The position numbers and the translations under genes are program-made. Below the pieces are notes generated by a model that saw only the letters and a list, made by a program, of their open reading frames with translations, did not search any database and was not told the origin of the DNA. Of a stretch of DNA of 64,000 nt, positions 35,296 to 46,474 are shown piece by piece (the stretch's first letter is position 1; each line of letters opens with the position of its first letter). The DNA comes from Oegoconia quadripuncta (Eukaryota > Arthropoda > Insecta > Lepidoptera > Autostichidae): assembly GCA_949316235.1 (NCBI GenBank), contig OX438743.1:18597771-18661770 (forward strand). The letters run 5' to 3'.

Positions 35296-37415
35296 CAGGG
35301 CGTCCCAAAGTTATGGGACATGAAGGGGAAGTACCTTAAATATTGTAGATAGTGAATTTTGCTCAAAGAAGACTTTATGTTATTTTTAAAAGTTAGTAAT
35401 TCTGCATTCATAGATTTTCTAAAAATTACTTGCTTCGGCTGGGAATCGAACCGACTTAAATGTGAAAAAAAAAACACCCTACTTTTATGATGCCAATCGA
35501 AAGAATAGCTAAAAAATAATAACTCTGCCTAAGTAACATAGTATTTTAAAAGAAAGGAACAACATAAAATGATTGAGTCAAATTTCAAGAAAGTTATTTA
35601 TTGCCGACGACGTTCGAAAAGTAGCGATATTATCATTCCAAAGATAGCATTGATTATTCGTAAATAAGTACCCACTTCATAAAATAGGTACTAACATAGT
35701 TTTCCTTATTATAAGTGCACGTGTAGATGAAATGATAAAACTTGTATTTCAATACGTCCTCTGTAAGCTAGACAGAAGGCAAATTAAAAACAAAAATAAA
35801 TAATTTATAATTTGAAAATGGAACAGTTTATGACAGCGTTTGTTTGAATGCATACTTTTTAAGATATTTTAAAAAGAAGTGATATTTTTAAATGTTGTTC
35901 TTAAATTTGAAAATGGAACAGTATGTGCGAGCGTTTGTTTTTCGGATATTGATCTGTTTAGTCTCAATTCACTTACACAAGTGTTATTGTGTTAATTTAT
36001 TGCGAACATGGCATATCAAGTAAGTTTTGATCTAATGGAAGCATATTTTTTGAACGATAAAGATATCTCTAGAAGTTTGCGGTGGTATGGCGTAAAATAT
36101 CCTGATAGACAAATACCGTCTCGTAAAGTTTTGAAAAGGCTTGTGAACAATTTGAAAACTCTGGGACGTTTCGATAAACGCCCAAGAGAACCACAGCAAG
36201 AAAACCATACGATCAACGACGAAGAACTTGGTATTTTAATTTACTTTTCGGCTTTTCCGAAAGCATCGGTGAGAGAAGGAGAACATGAAATTGGAGTTTC
36301 AAAAAGTAAAATACACCGTGTATTAAAAAAACACGGTTTTAAGAGTTATGTTGAAGGACGATTGGTTCAAAAATTACTTCCGGGCGATACAGAAAGGAGA
36401 AAAAATTTCTGTCTTGATATCCAGGCACGATTGCTCGAAGATCCAAATTTTTTGGATAATATTATTTGGACAGACGAATCTAACTTTAGCAATAACGGTA
36501 TGTATAACCGCAACAATAATCGTATTTGGTCTAAAGAAAATCCCCTACGAGTGACTGAAACTAATAACCAAGTGCGTTTTTCACTCAACTGTTGGTGCGG
36601 ACTTTTAAAAAACCGGGTTTTCTTAATCCATTTTTACCAAGGAACCTTGAACACAGAAAAGTATTTAGGAATACTTCAAATTTTAAGGGATAAGATAAGA
36701 AACCATTCCGCGGCGGAGCAAGAAAACTTAATTTTCCAACAAGATGGAGCTCCGGCTCATAATAGTCGGAGAGCAGCAGATTTTCTAAATGAATGTTTTC
36801 CTACATGGATTGGTACAAATGGACCGATTAGATGGCCGGCCAGATCCCCGGACCTCACACCATTAGATTTCTTCTTTTGGGGATACGTGAAAGATATGCT
36901 ATACAAAAAGCGATACGAGAACGTAGGCGAGTTGCAAACAGAATTGTGCCATATCACATCGAGTGTTCACCATAAAATGATTAGAAAATCAACAGGCAGC
37001 GGGCTCATTAAAAGATTGGCGATTTGCGTAAGACAAGAGGGATCACATTTTGAGCATTTAATTAATTAATTTACAAAAAAATACCTACTTAATTGACTAC
37101 GGCAGTTTCATGTATGTTTTTTATTTGATTAAAATGATTAATTTCACGTTGTTCCTTTCTTTTAAAATACTATGTTACTTAGGCAGAGTTATTATTTTTT
37201 AGCTATTCTTTCGATTGGCATCATAAAAGTAGGGTGTTTTTTTTTTCACATTTGAGTCGGTTCGATTCCCAGCCGAAGCAAATAATTTTTAGAAAATCTA
37301 TGAATGCAGAATTACTAACTTTTAAAAATAACATAAAGTCTTCTTTGAGCAAAATTCACTATCTACGATATTTAAGGTACTTCCCCTTCATGTCCCATAA
37401 CTTTGGGACGCCCTG
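35296..37415 (+). mobile_element. Complete Tc1/mariner-superfamily element, DD40D type, 268-bp inverted repeats
   Basis: The ends CAGGGCGTCCC/GGGACGCCCTG are flanked by TA (35294-35295 and 37416-37417). The inverted repeats cover 35296-35563 and 37148-37415 and are nearly identical, unusually long for the superfamily. The element encodes an intact transposase. It sits inside a LINE ORF fragment, giving a clean relative age: it is younger than the LINE copy. Confidence 0.9.
36008..37069 (+). CDS. Intact transposase, Tc1/mariner superfamily, D-D-40-D
   Basis: An uninterrupted 353-codon frame. The N-terminal half contains a helix-turn-helix region (about residues 88-112, SVREGEHEIGVSKSKIHRVL). 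Catalytic residues are D156 (WTDESNF), D246 (QQDGAPAH) and D287 (RSPDLTPLD), with 40 residues between the last two. WPARSPDLTPLDFFFWG is the usual box around the third acidic residue. The spacing is close to DD41D, the group I recall as rosa/Visitor. I infer affinity to it, with one residue fewer. The length matches active relatives, and nothing visible prevents function. Confidence 0.88.
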   Translation: MAYQVSFDLMEAYFLNDKDISRSLRWYGVKYPDRQIPSRKVLKRLVNNLKTLGRFDKRPREPQQENHTINDEELGILIYFSAFPKASVREGEHEIGVSKSKIHRVLKKHGFKSYVEGRLVQKLLPGDTERRKNFCLDIQARLLEDPNFLDNIIWTDESNFSNNGMYNRNNNRIWSKENPLRVTETNNQVRFSLNCWCGLLKNRVFLIHFYQGTLNTEKYLGILQILRDKIRNHSAAEQENLIFQQDGAPAHNSRRAADFLNECFPTWIGTNGPIRWPARSPDLTPLDFFFWGYVKDMLYKKRYENVGELQTELCHITSSVHHKMIRKSTGSGLIKRLAICVRQEGSHFEHLIN

Positions 37416-37823
37416 TATAAAAATCTCCACCGACAAGAGCATGGCTCTTAAATCAGATGATGATGATGAATCTTAAGCTAATCTTTGTAGGCTAAATAGA
37501 TAAATCTTTGTAGGCTAAATAGATAATCTTAAAATAATCACAAATAATCATAAATAATACTTTGTATTTATTTTGTGGTTATATTGTAGTAATTCTCTAG
37601 TCTAGCCAGTATACATAGAAGCTTGTTTTTTAGTAAAAAAAATATTTTTAACGTTGAGTATATTTACTTCTTTATAATAATAAAAGTAAAGCAATCTATT
37701 ATGTTAAAAAAATGATTTATACATTTTTACTTCTTTTCTATTTACCTAGGTGAAATATTTTTATTATGAGTCCGAAACAGAATTAACTTCCGAATCAAAG
37801 GTCATTTACCTTGTGGTGCGAAT

Positions 37824-37941
37824 CGACCCATTCAAAATTTGCAGGTGGCGATTCACACCACCGGTGCGAAAGGGGCTCTTCAAAAATTGAATGGGTCGTT
37901 TCACACCGCGGTGCGAACCGTTTGTGGTGTGAATCGCCACC
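37824..37941. repeat. Interleaved inverted repeats
   Basis: CGACCCATTCAAAATTT (37824-37840) pairs with 37882-37898, while GGTGGCGATTCACACCA (37844-37860) pairs with 37925-37941. The two hairpins cross, so both could form only as a pseudoknot. Confidence 0.65.
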
Positions 37942-37974
37942 CGACCCATAAGATCTTTGTAAAAATGAGAATGA

Positions 37975-38272
37975 GATTCGGCTAAGCTGAGACAAGTCAC
38001 CAATATCGGCGACTCAAGCATTTCTCAAATCAAAAGTGCTGCCATCTAATGGGGATGTATAGGAAGCTTTCCACACGTATCTACAAAAAATTATCCTTCT
38101 CCCTCACTCATACGTAAGCCGCCATATTTGTTTCATTACCGGAAGTTGGTGAAAAAATAAAAAGTAGACCATAGACTTTGAGACGGTGTTAAGCTGAGAG
38201 AGGCTTGAGAACTCGACTGTGAATACCAAAATTTGAGATAGTGCTCGGCCTTGTCTCAGCTTAGACCGCTCT
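37975..38272. repeat. Degenerate inverted-repeat element
   Basis: CGGCTAAGCTGAGACAAG near 37978 pairs with CTTGTCTCAGCTTAGACCG near 38253. Inner blocks (AAGCATTTCTCAAAT / ATTTGAGATAGTGCTC) pair loosely. Confidence 0.5.
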
Positions 38273-39142
38273 TAGCGTGGCTTAACGCCATGTCTCTGAA
38301 TGTCAGACTATATTTGATGTCAAACTGTGTCAGGCATGGCTACGGCCACCATCAGACGAAGTAGGTACTTTTGAAGTAATTAAGTACTTACCTCTTTTCT
38401 ATAATAAAGTCTACTGAATTAAATTGAATAGACTAAGCTTCCTATAAACAGTATGTCTATTATCTAGTACTTTATCGATCAAAAGTACTTAACAAATCGA
38501 ATCTTATAACTTAAGTATATTGACTGAAGTTGATATATATTTTCGATGATTCAATGTCAAAAACATTTTTCTTTTCTATAATGTATAAAATAAATTTGAT
38601 TCAAAAGGAACTCAATAAGTTTCTCTTGACACAGCAAGGAAAAGGATACATCCTTTTTTCATTATTCTTTGAATGTTGTTTACTTATAGTATGATGCACA
38701 TTTTTTTAATAAAAGTGGTAAAATATGGATTGTTTTCTTTTTTTATTATTAAGTTCTAACCCTCTTAAAGCTCAATCTATGTAGTAGTTTTTCTTAATTA
38801 ATTTTAATTCCTCGAATAACGTCTAGCAGAATAATGTGAACGTTATAGTGAGTTAAGTGAGAAAAATTATTATAATATTAATTGTTTCTTTCTGTTTTAG
38901 AGTTTATATTCAAGACGTAGATGACTGTACTGAAGCGACGTATTTCACAGCAGCTTAGAGTGCAATTGGACAGCACTAGTCTATGACAGTGACGACGTTC
39001 ATCAAAACCATTACCTTCATCAATTATTCATTAAGGCTGTATTTGGACTGTTTGTTAATTAATAATGACGATCCAAAGACAGTCCGACGAATGTCTAATT
39101 TGACGAAGTAAGGTTTTGACGAACATAGTCGCTATTATTCTG

Positions 39143-39426
39143 AAGGTCAATTCTCGTAATGTCATGTATTACAATTCCAGTCAAATTCAGTTTGGGTCTA
39201 GTCTCGATCTTCTAAATGTCAAATACACCATTCTCCTGTCACAATATTTGAGGTTTGTAATGTGATTTGTTCAACTTTCGATAACATTTCGATATAATCA
39301 CATTATAAACCTCCAATATTGTGACAGGAGAATGGCGCATTTGACATTTAAGTAGAAGATCGAGACTAAACCCGAATTGAATTTTGACTGGAATTGTAAT
39401 ACATGACATTACGAGAATTGACCTTC
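39143..39426. repeat. Palindromic element, about 120-bp arms
   Basis: GAAGGTCAATTCTCGTAATG on the left is mirrored at the right end, as are CATTCTCCTGTCACAATATT and AAGATCGAGACTA. The loop is around 39270-39290. Confidence 0.75.
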
Positions 39427-39659
39427 TGGTGCTGTCTAATTACATCCTAAGCTCCTCTGAAATACGCCGTTTCAAGACAGCCATTTACGTCGTAAGTGTA
39501 AACTTTGGAACTTGAACGAACCATTAAAAACGTCGTACAAGACAGCAGAAAAGATCGTCAGTACGGCAGTATTCTCAGATGGCTACGGCAAATTTTGCCT
39601 CCCATTTAGCTGTGCAAATCGTTCCATACGTGTTCTTCCACCTTGCTTACGGTTAATTT

Positions 39660-39850
39660 CGCCGTACAGAACTACGCACTACGCCTAGCGTTACTACGAG
39701 GTCTGCTCTATGCACGACTTATTATACCTCACAAATACATGAGATCAACCGTATCTACCACATCCAACATTTTCTATAAAACGCACTACGCCTACCGTTA
39801 CTACGTAATCTGCTGTACGCACGACGTAAGATACCTCACATAAAACGTTC
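39660..39850. repeat. Two-copy subterminal repeat at the right end of the CACTG element
   Basis: ACGCACTACGCCTAGCGTTA (about 39672) and ACGCACTACGCCTACCGTTA (about 39781) start two diverged units of about 108 bp. Both run on to a shared ATACCTCACA. Confidence 0.6.
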
Positions 39851-40653
39851 TACGTCCACTAAAATAATAACATTGCCTATGCGAACGGTGACATTCGCCG
39901 TACGAGAAGGTTTAGAGGTCCGCCATATGACGTCACTAGTGACGTCATCGTGGATTGAAGGAACTTCCAGTACGGCTTATTTTGCGTTTCACTTTACGTC
40001 GTATTACACTATTTGCGTAAAGTTGTTTTTAACGAACTTACGTCTGGTCGGTTTTTGGCCGTATTATATACAATAACGACGTAATGACGATCATTTCAGC
40101 TTTACATTTTTTTCAGTGTACTATCGTTTAAGTCGTACTTACAATCCGAGGGGCTTACAATATGTATTTGTAGGTAAGAACGTGTGAAATGTTTAACTCT
40201 AGAGGGCCGAGAATTAGCTCATTGTCAGAATATTTACGATAAAGTAAAAGCAAGGGGGAAACAAAACTTTTTCTTATTAAATGAGATATTTTTACCGGAT
40301 ATGTTGGGGATATCACTGATCACTCTATATATGCATGTATTGATATCCTGAAACCCTGAAAATAATCAGTTTGCCGTGATAACATTTGCTCGAGTAATTG
40401 AGATTTTGTAGTTTTTTGAATGTTGTCCTTTAAAGAACAAAAGGTCACCTACCTACTATACCTAAAATATTTCTTTTATCTATAAACAAAAGCATCATGC
40501 ACCCAAGTTTTTTACATAACATGACACATGAATATGGTATGTGGAATATAAATTTAAGGATGAATAAGCATGACAACATATCGGGCATTAAAAACTGGAA
40601 GGCAATATTGTAAACGGAGTGGTGATTTGTGGGGATATTGTAATATTATAACC

Positions 40654-40815
40654 GCCGCCGTGGCTCAATGTAAACATCATTGGGTTTACGATTCGTAGGT
40701 CGCGGGTTCGATCTCCAACGGGGTACATGTTTAAGTACTCGGTTTGGTTGGTGGTAAGGCATAAGGCTAGCTACCACCATCTTATCTAAATCTGCCGCCA
40801 AGCAGCAATGTTAAA
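40654..40815 (+). mobile_element. SINE family A, 3'-truncated copy
   Basis: The full tRNA-like head is present (GTGGCTCAATG and GGTTCGATCTC), with the body ending at CCGCCAAGCAGCAATG. A 20-bp block of the body is deleted near 40760. Confidence 0.75.
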
Positions 40816-41984
40816 AGGTAGGGACTCGGCAGATTTGCTGATTTTCAAGTAGAGTAGAGTAGAGTAGTTGCTTCCACCAAGGAATTACTCTATGAATAAA
40901 TTTAAACATTAACTAAAAGTAGGTAAATAAAAACAGCAATCTATATCTAAAATCAACTCAAAAACAACTGCAAGTGATAAACCATAAAAGCTAGACACGA
41001 GAAGGTATCATATAGGTAGGTATTTGGTAAATTTTCAATATTTATGTGTGATTGTACGAGTGAATTTAATTGTTCTCTAATTATTATTACTAATCTAACA
41101 AATTTAAATCATATTCGAATCATACTGGCAGAGAAACACCCGTCCAAGAAACTATTTATGTAAGGTAAAATGCACGCGTTACATGGCCAGGTGTGAAGTT
41201 TTTGGAAAGGATCATATGCATATATAAGTATGTCCGTGCCTTTGCAATTAACTTGACTGACTTGATGGGTTAGATTTGTCCTAATTTTACTTTTCTAAAG
41301 TAACTTGTTGGAACCTTCCAATCGATCGCTCTGGATATCTATGGAGCAGGTATATATTCGCTATTGGATATTCTGTGGCTAATATGATGTCTGTCTGTCT
41401 GCTTAACCATTCTTAATAAATGGAAAAGTTTCAACCAACTTTTAGAAAGTTTTTCCCAATTCTTTCTTTCATCAAAATGACTTACGACATTTTGAATTCA
41501 CTCTTTAGTCGAACGATTTATCCAAAATGCCACAACCGTCTCGCGTGACCCTAATTTCGGGTCGCACCTGTGTTCAAAGCATATTCATTAAAGTATTACA
41601 TTAATATGGGGTATGATTGCTTTCGGAAATTTCAAGCATTCCTTCGGGGCTTGGAATTAAAATATCGAAACTGCGCCCTAAGAAGTCCGGAATCCCGTAC
41701 CCTGGGGCACTTTCACACGCTTTGGCTTCTTCGATGGTTGCACTTAAAGATTGCTTAGTATGCTTTTTTGTTTCTAAATCAATAAACTATATTCAGTTGA
41801 GGGAATTAGTTTGTATAGCGATTTCAAGCCCTGTTTTGTCGTGTCTAAGTACAGTCTAAACGTTCGACATTTGTCATCATCAGACGCATGCTAACTGTCT
41901 CGGTGGTTCGGGTTACAGGTACGAAGTTCAATTCCCAGAATATATGTTTTTTTGAGGTTTATTACCCTACTCAGTGAGGATGGA
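40816..41984. other. AT-rich stretch
   Basis: A short AGAGT repeat lies at about 40850-40868. No gene is supported. Confidence 0.4.
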
Positions 41985-42215
41985 TGAGGATGGCTGGAAG
42001 AGATTTGTACGTGACCTATTGTTTGTACTCTGTTAATGTAATGTTTTGGTGCAATAAAGAATCATTATGGTGGTCCAGTCACTATAGGTTGCGGCCTATA
42101 CCTAGTAGTTTCTGGTCTAGCCTCTTAGTCCGGTAAGCGAAACATTATTACTTCCTATAATCTTCACTTAACATCAGGTGTGATTGAGGTCAAGTACGAA
42201 CCCGTCGCGCATTAA
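41985..42215 (+). mobile_element. LINE 3' tail fragment and SINE A tail
   Basis: GGATGGCTGGAAGAGATTTG and GTGCAATAAAGAATCATTA (to about 42068) are a LINE 3' end. 42155-42215 (TTCACTTAACATCAGGTGTG, GATTGAGGTC, A-rich end) is a family A tail. The SINE tail abuts the truncated end of the copia element. Confidence 0.55.
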
Positions 42216-42261
42216 AAAAAACATAATTTGCCTTTTGGTACAAAGAAATTTTCAGGCAATG

Positions 42262-44975
42262 TTATATAAATTTCTTTAATAAAATTATGCCATTCAAAAA
42301 GGCACTACACACGTCTAGTTGGTACACCAGCCAATTATTTTTATTACACAGAGCCAATAAAGTTTTTCCTGTGGCCATTTTAACGACAGGAGAATATACA
42401 TCACAATAATTTAAATCTCTTTGAACAAAGCCCCTAGCCACTAATCTAGCCTTGTATAAATCAATCTTACCATCTTTATTACGCTTGATTTTGAAAACCC
42501 ATTTGGTGTTAATTAACATGACCTTTGTGTCTGGCTTTTCTACAAATGACCATGTATCATTTTCAGCAAGAGCTGCCATTTCGGCCTTCATAGCTTTTTC
42601 CCATTTAAATCCATGCTGTGATGACACAGCCTCTTTTACTGATGTAGGTTCTTCGGAATCAAAAGAGAGGAAACATGTTTCATAGTCATCAAATTTCTTT
42701 GGTGGTAGCGTAATCCGTTGTGGTCTCCTTTCTGTGACCTGTACTTGAGGATCAGGCACAAGAACTTCGTCTTCGTCGGGCACAAATACTTTCAAATGAC
42801 TCATTTTCTGTTTCTTAAATTTCCTGGTTTTCCAGGGTCAAACCTTGGGAATTTTGAGACTTGCTTTAATTTTGACATACTGGTTGTACTTCAATAAATA
42901 CCATATCCTATTTTGCTAGATGTGTTCTCTTTGTTCTCTGACATAACCACTGGTACAACTATAACGTCTCGTTCTAACTTGAAAGTATTACTATCTTGAT
43001 AGTATATTTTGAAACCTTTAGTAGTCTCTCCATAACCAACGACTTTTACTGTCTAAGTTCAGGCGTTGTTGTTTAGGAATGTGTGTCCATACTTCAGTAC
43101 CAAAACTGGCTTTCAATTGAGAAATTCAAATTTATTTCCACTCCACAACTCATATGGAGTTTTATTCTCTATGGAGCTTGTTCCTCTCCTGTTTAAAATA
43201 AAAACAGCTGTATTTACAGCTACCGCCCATAGATTTTTATTTAGAGATTTTTCTTTCAGCATGGATCTAACTGCCTCCATAACTGTCCTCATTTCTCTTT
43301 CTATTTTGCCATTTTGTGCAGGTGTATAAGCTACAGTGATTTGATGAATAATTCCGCATTCCTGAAGCATTGTTATTTGAAAATTCTCCTCCGCCATCAG
43401 TGCGCAATGTCTTCACTTTAATCCCTTGATTTTTACATAAAGCAAGGAATATTCTCAGTTTTAAGAATACTTGGCTTTTTTCTTTTAGTAAGTAAACTGT
43501 GCGGAAATGAGAATAATCATCTTTAAGTAAAAGGAAGTATCTTGAACCTCTCAATGACTTTACTTCTAATGGCATGTATAACCTCACTGAATGTTTTTGT
43601 TGAACTGCTTGGATGTGGTTTCCTGCTCTGCTTTCCTTGCACACATGCTGCACAGAAATGTTCTTTAGCACAATATTGCAAAATATTGTTATTTCTTAGT
43701 GTATTCTTTACATAATTAAAGTTCTGATGTGCCAGTTTGCAATGGTAACTGAATAGTTCGTATTCATTGTTGCAGTAATTTGAAGCCGATTCAGCATTTA
43801 CCTTATCAGAGTTCGATGACTCGGTGGCAGTGACTCTGACACTAAACAATGCCTGTTCACAAAGCACATCTTGAAGAGTCTTCCAATGCGTTATGCTATC
43901 ACAATAGTGTTCTTGTTTTTAAGGAATCTGCACCCACTGCTGTCTGATAACATTTTTAGTCCCTTATCTAAGGCATTTGAGACCGAAAATAAATTAACTT
44001 TTCGAACTGGAACATACAGTACGTTTTCAATGTTTACTAGTGACCATATGTGTCCATTAAATGCTTTCAATCGAATATTTCCTTCACCAACAACTCGGAC
44101 CTTGGTGCCATCACCCAGTTGAACCAAGCGAATATAATCCACCTGTTTATAGTCCTAAAAAAATATTCGATCTTTGCACTTGTTGTGTACTGCCGCTGTC
44201 CATATACCAACATTCACTTGATTGCTCAAGTTCACTTGCCACAAGAGCTGTGATAGTGTCCTGCTTTTTAGTTTTATTTTTCTTTCTAAAGAAGCAGTTC
44301 TTAGCAATGTGACCAGTCTTCTTGCAAAATTCACACTGTTTATTTTTAAAACAGTCTTTCTTTAAATGGCCGGGTTTATCACATGTTAAACAATTTACAG
44401 TAGCTCGGCTAAGCAGTGCAGTAACTTTTTCATTTTTAACAGTTTTGCTTCTCTCCTTTTCTAGTAAGAGTCTGGAAGTCAACTCCTCCAAAGTCTGTCT
44501 ATCCGCTGGGGCAGACTCCCATGTGGATCGGAAATGTTTATATTGATCAGGGAGTGACATTAATATTTTAGTTATGGCCATTATGTCAGAGATTTCGTCT
44601 CTTGCTTGCTTTAATTTCACCCCGATTTCTTCAATTTTCGACAGTCATCATCGAGTTGAAGAGTGAAAATTTATTGTTGAAAAAGATGTACACTTATAGC
44701 AGATTCTTTATCGTAGACTGCTCCGAGTTTAGTCCACATTTCGTAAGTAGTTTCGCATGACAAAATATGAGTTTGTGGACCCTGTTCTGATTGTGCTCTT
44801 GCGTCGTCTTTTAGCCATGCTTCAGCATCAGCGTGCTTATCAGGTTTTATTCGATCCCCTGACACTATATCATACAGCCCGAGTCCTTTTAGAACAATTC
44901 TTGTTTCCAACTTCCAAGTTGGCCAGTTTTCCCCTTTGAGTTTGAAAATAGAAGACGTGAATGTATCCGCTATTT
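42262..44975 (-). pseudogene. copia gag-pol, multiply disrupted
   Basis: Gag begins near 44973 where an ATG would be expected, but the codon reads ATA. The conserved KGENWPTWKLETR-like stretch follows. Two CCHC zinc knuckles (CLTCDKPGHLKKDC and CEFCKKTGHIAKNC) lie at about 44400-44290, then a protease motif YMDSGST near 44195. The integrase zinc motif (H, H, CAAC) is at about 43750-43640, with core residues at DDYSHF, RTDGGGEF and the glutamate of GKIERE. A connecting region leads to the reverse transcriptase start with NTKWVFKIKRNKDG, KARLVARG and QLDVCSAFLNG, where the copy ends. The catalytic YVDD is not reached. At least six frameshifts or stops separate the pieces. Confidence 0.87.
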
Positions 44976-45064
44976 TATTATTGTGTGGGAGACGACACCA
45001 AACGCTGCTTTATAAAACTCGCCACGTCGGTTTTATTTATCTTCACCTGCAAGATATAGGAAAG

Positions 45065-45078
45065 CTGGGCCCATAACC
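45065..45078 (-). other. copia primer-binding site, half-tRNA-iMet type
   Basis: On the minus strand GGTTATGGGCCCAG is complementary to the anticodon region of insect initiator tRNA-Met, the primer used by Drosophila copia. It lies 3 nt from the candidate LTR end and about 90 bp upstream of gag. Confidence 0.75.
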
Positions 45079-45081
45079 AGT

Positions 45082-45483
45082 TGAAATGCAGGTCTTGGTG
45101 GAAAAGAATGCCTTGAATCTGGCAGAATGAATTTTATTGTAATATGGGCCAACCATACAGCTTTTTGGAGGGGATAGAAGTATGAACGTCACAGAGATTC
45201 TCTCCTTGTCTTACGCGAGGCACGTTCGGATAGATGGAAACCTTTATTGTGTTAAATATGGATTAAAACTCAACATTTTTAACCGCTGAGCTGGCTCGCT
45301 CTGAGGTTAAAAAGCGGTCTCCCAATTAGTCTGGATCAATCTAGTATTTTAGGAGCGCCGACCCCGAACATCCCGGCTGGTCACCAAAATCACTTTAAAA
45401 TAATTGTCCATCAGTGAAGGAACTTTCAGACATTAAGCTGAATACAGCTTTGATCTTAAGCAAAAGGCCGAGAAGCGATAACA
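45082..45483 (-). repeat. Candidate copia 5' LTR, 402 bp
   Basis: The inner end is fixed by the adjacent primer site (minus-strand ...GCATTTCA). The outer end is a guess at TGTTATCGC, which gives TG...CA termini. An AATAAA signal lies at about 45248. The first 170 nt are U2 snRNA-like. With no 3' LTR for comparison, the outer boundary is uncertain. Confidence 0.4.
45310..45479 (-). pseudogene. U2 snRNA-like sequence
   Basis: From 45479 downward the sequence reads ATCGCTTCTCGGCCTTTTG, the invariant 5' end of U2. AAGATCAAAG, a stem-loop IIa/b region with GTTCCTTCACTGATGGAC, the block GGACAATTATTTTAAAG and an Sm-like ATTTTGG follow. The branch-point recognition stretch GTGTAGTATC is altered to GCTGTATTC, and about 10 nt after it are missing. 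A functional spliceosomal U2 is therefore unlikely. Homology beyond the Sm site is weak. It is either a diverged retropseudogene or part of the copia LTR. Confidence 0.75.
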
Positions 45484-46474
45484 AAAATTTGTTACCACCA
45501 CAAGGTCATCAAACGTCGGAAAATCTTAACACCACGATGTAGAAAAACTGTGCTCACCGTACAGTGACATCTAGTGAAGAATTAATGAACTATAGTAGCG
45601 ACTAGACGTTGGATAACGGTATCATATCGTAATATACGCAACACATACGTCACACAAATATAATGTTAATAAGTTTCGACAATGAATATTCTGTAGAAAT
45701 AAAACGTAATAGTCAGTTCATCCTTAGTATCGTTCAGGAAACAACGAACATCTAGCAAACATCTGAATTCCTTCGCAATCATACATATTTTTTGTAATTA
45801 TGTATTTAGGTAAGTCTCCACTGTTTTATGGAAAAATCCCTTCGAACAATCATAAGGATATACAGGGACTACATCGAGTCACGTACATTGACGATGACAC
45901 ACTTTGCTACGCGTAGATCAAAAATTCAAAGATTACAAAAGTATTAGTAAGTTATTTTTGGTTTTTGCCAAAAAATTAATTTATTCGTTTGGCATTTTTG
46001 CAAATTAAGATATTATATGTAATAAACATATTATAAACATTTCATATTTTTAGTAAATATTTCTGAATAGTGCTGTTGTTCATAAAAAAATGTACCATAA
46101 TGTCATACATAACTATAAGCATTCATTTTGTAGATAACTGAATTTCAGCACACAAAGACCCCATCATGTGACGTTAAAAACATATGCTATACCGGAGTTG
46201 ATCATGGGATTATAAAAAATACCTTAGTCAATGTAGTTTCCAAATTAGCAAAATAATTGAGGCTTATAATAAATTAGAAAAAAAAGTTATTGTTCTTTGA
46301 ATTGCTAAAGGTTGATTCTCTAACAAATTATTTGTGACTATTCTTACTTGTAAGTTTTATTATTTCAGGAAAATAACATAAAATTAAAAAAAAAAAAACA
46401 AGAAATTTGTCTAGCAAAGTGGGTCATATGGCAGATCATAATGTCCTAATTTTTGAAAAATTCCGGCTGTCTAG
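45484..46474. other. AT-rich stretch
   Basis: Nothing is recognised apart from an A-run near 46386-46401. Confidence 0.4.

Larger units (their letters stand above)
31045..40118. mobile_element. Candidate 9-kb CACTG-ended DNA transposon, heavily nested
   Basis: Perfect inverted ends CACTGAAAAAAATG (31045-31058) and CATTTTTTTCAGTG (40105-40118) are flanked by TA on both sides. Internally, the left end carries a five-unit tandem repeat (31675-32390) and the right end a two-unit repeat (about 39660-39850). Both ends are rich in ACGTC/GACGT words. CACT(A/G) termini, 2-3 bp duplications and subterminal repeats are the hallmarks of the CACTA/CMC superfamily. No CMC transposase is seen. A two-exon SAM-domain gene lies inside. 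A 14-16 bp match can arise by chance in 64 kb, so the subterminal structure carries much of the case. Confidence 0.45.
42262..45483 (-). mobile_element. Decayed Ty1/copia retrotransposon, truncated inside reverse transcriptase
   Basis: Order on the minus strand: candidate 5' LTR, primer site, gag, protease, integrase, start of reverse transcriptase. The 3' part of pol and the 3' LTR are absent. The frame is broken at several points (near 44670, 44145, 43870, 43670, 43395 and 43110-42805), so the copy is dead. The primer site complementary to initiator tRNA-Met is the arrangement known from Drosophila copia. Confidence 0.88.

Noticed and set aside
45310..45479. Functional U2 snRNA gene
   Set aside because: The branch-point recognition sequence is altered, about 10 nt are missing after it, and the 3' stem-loops are poorly preserved.
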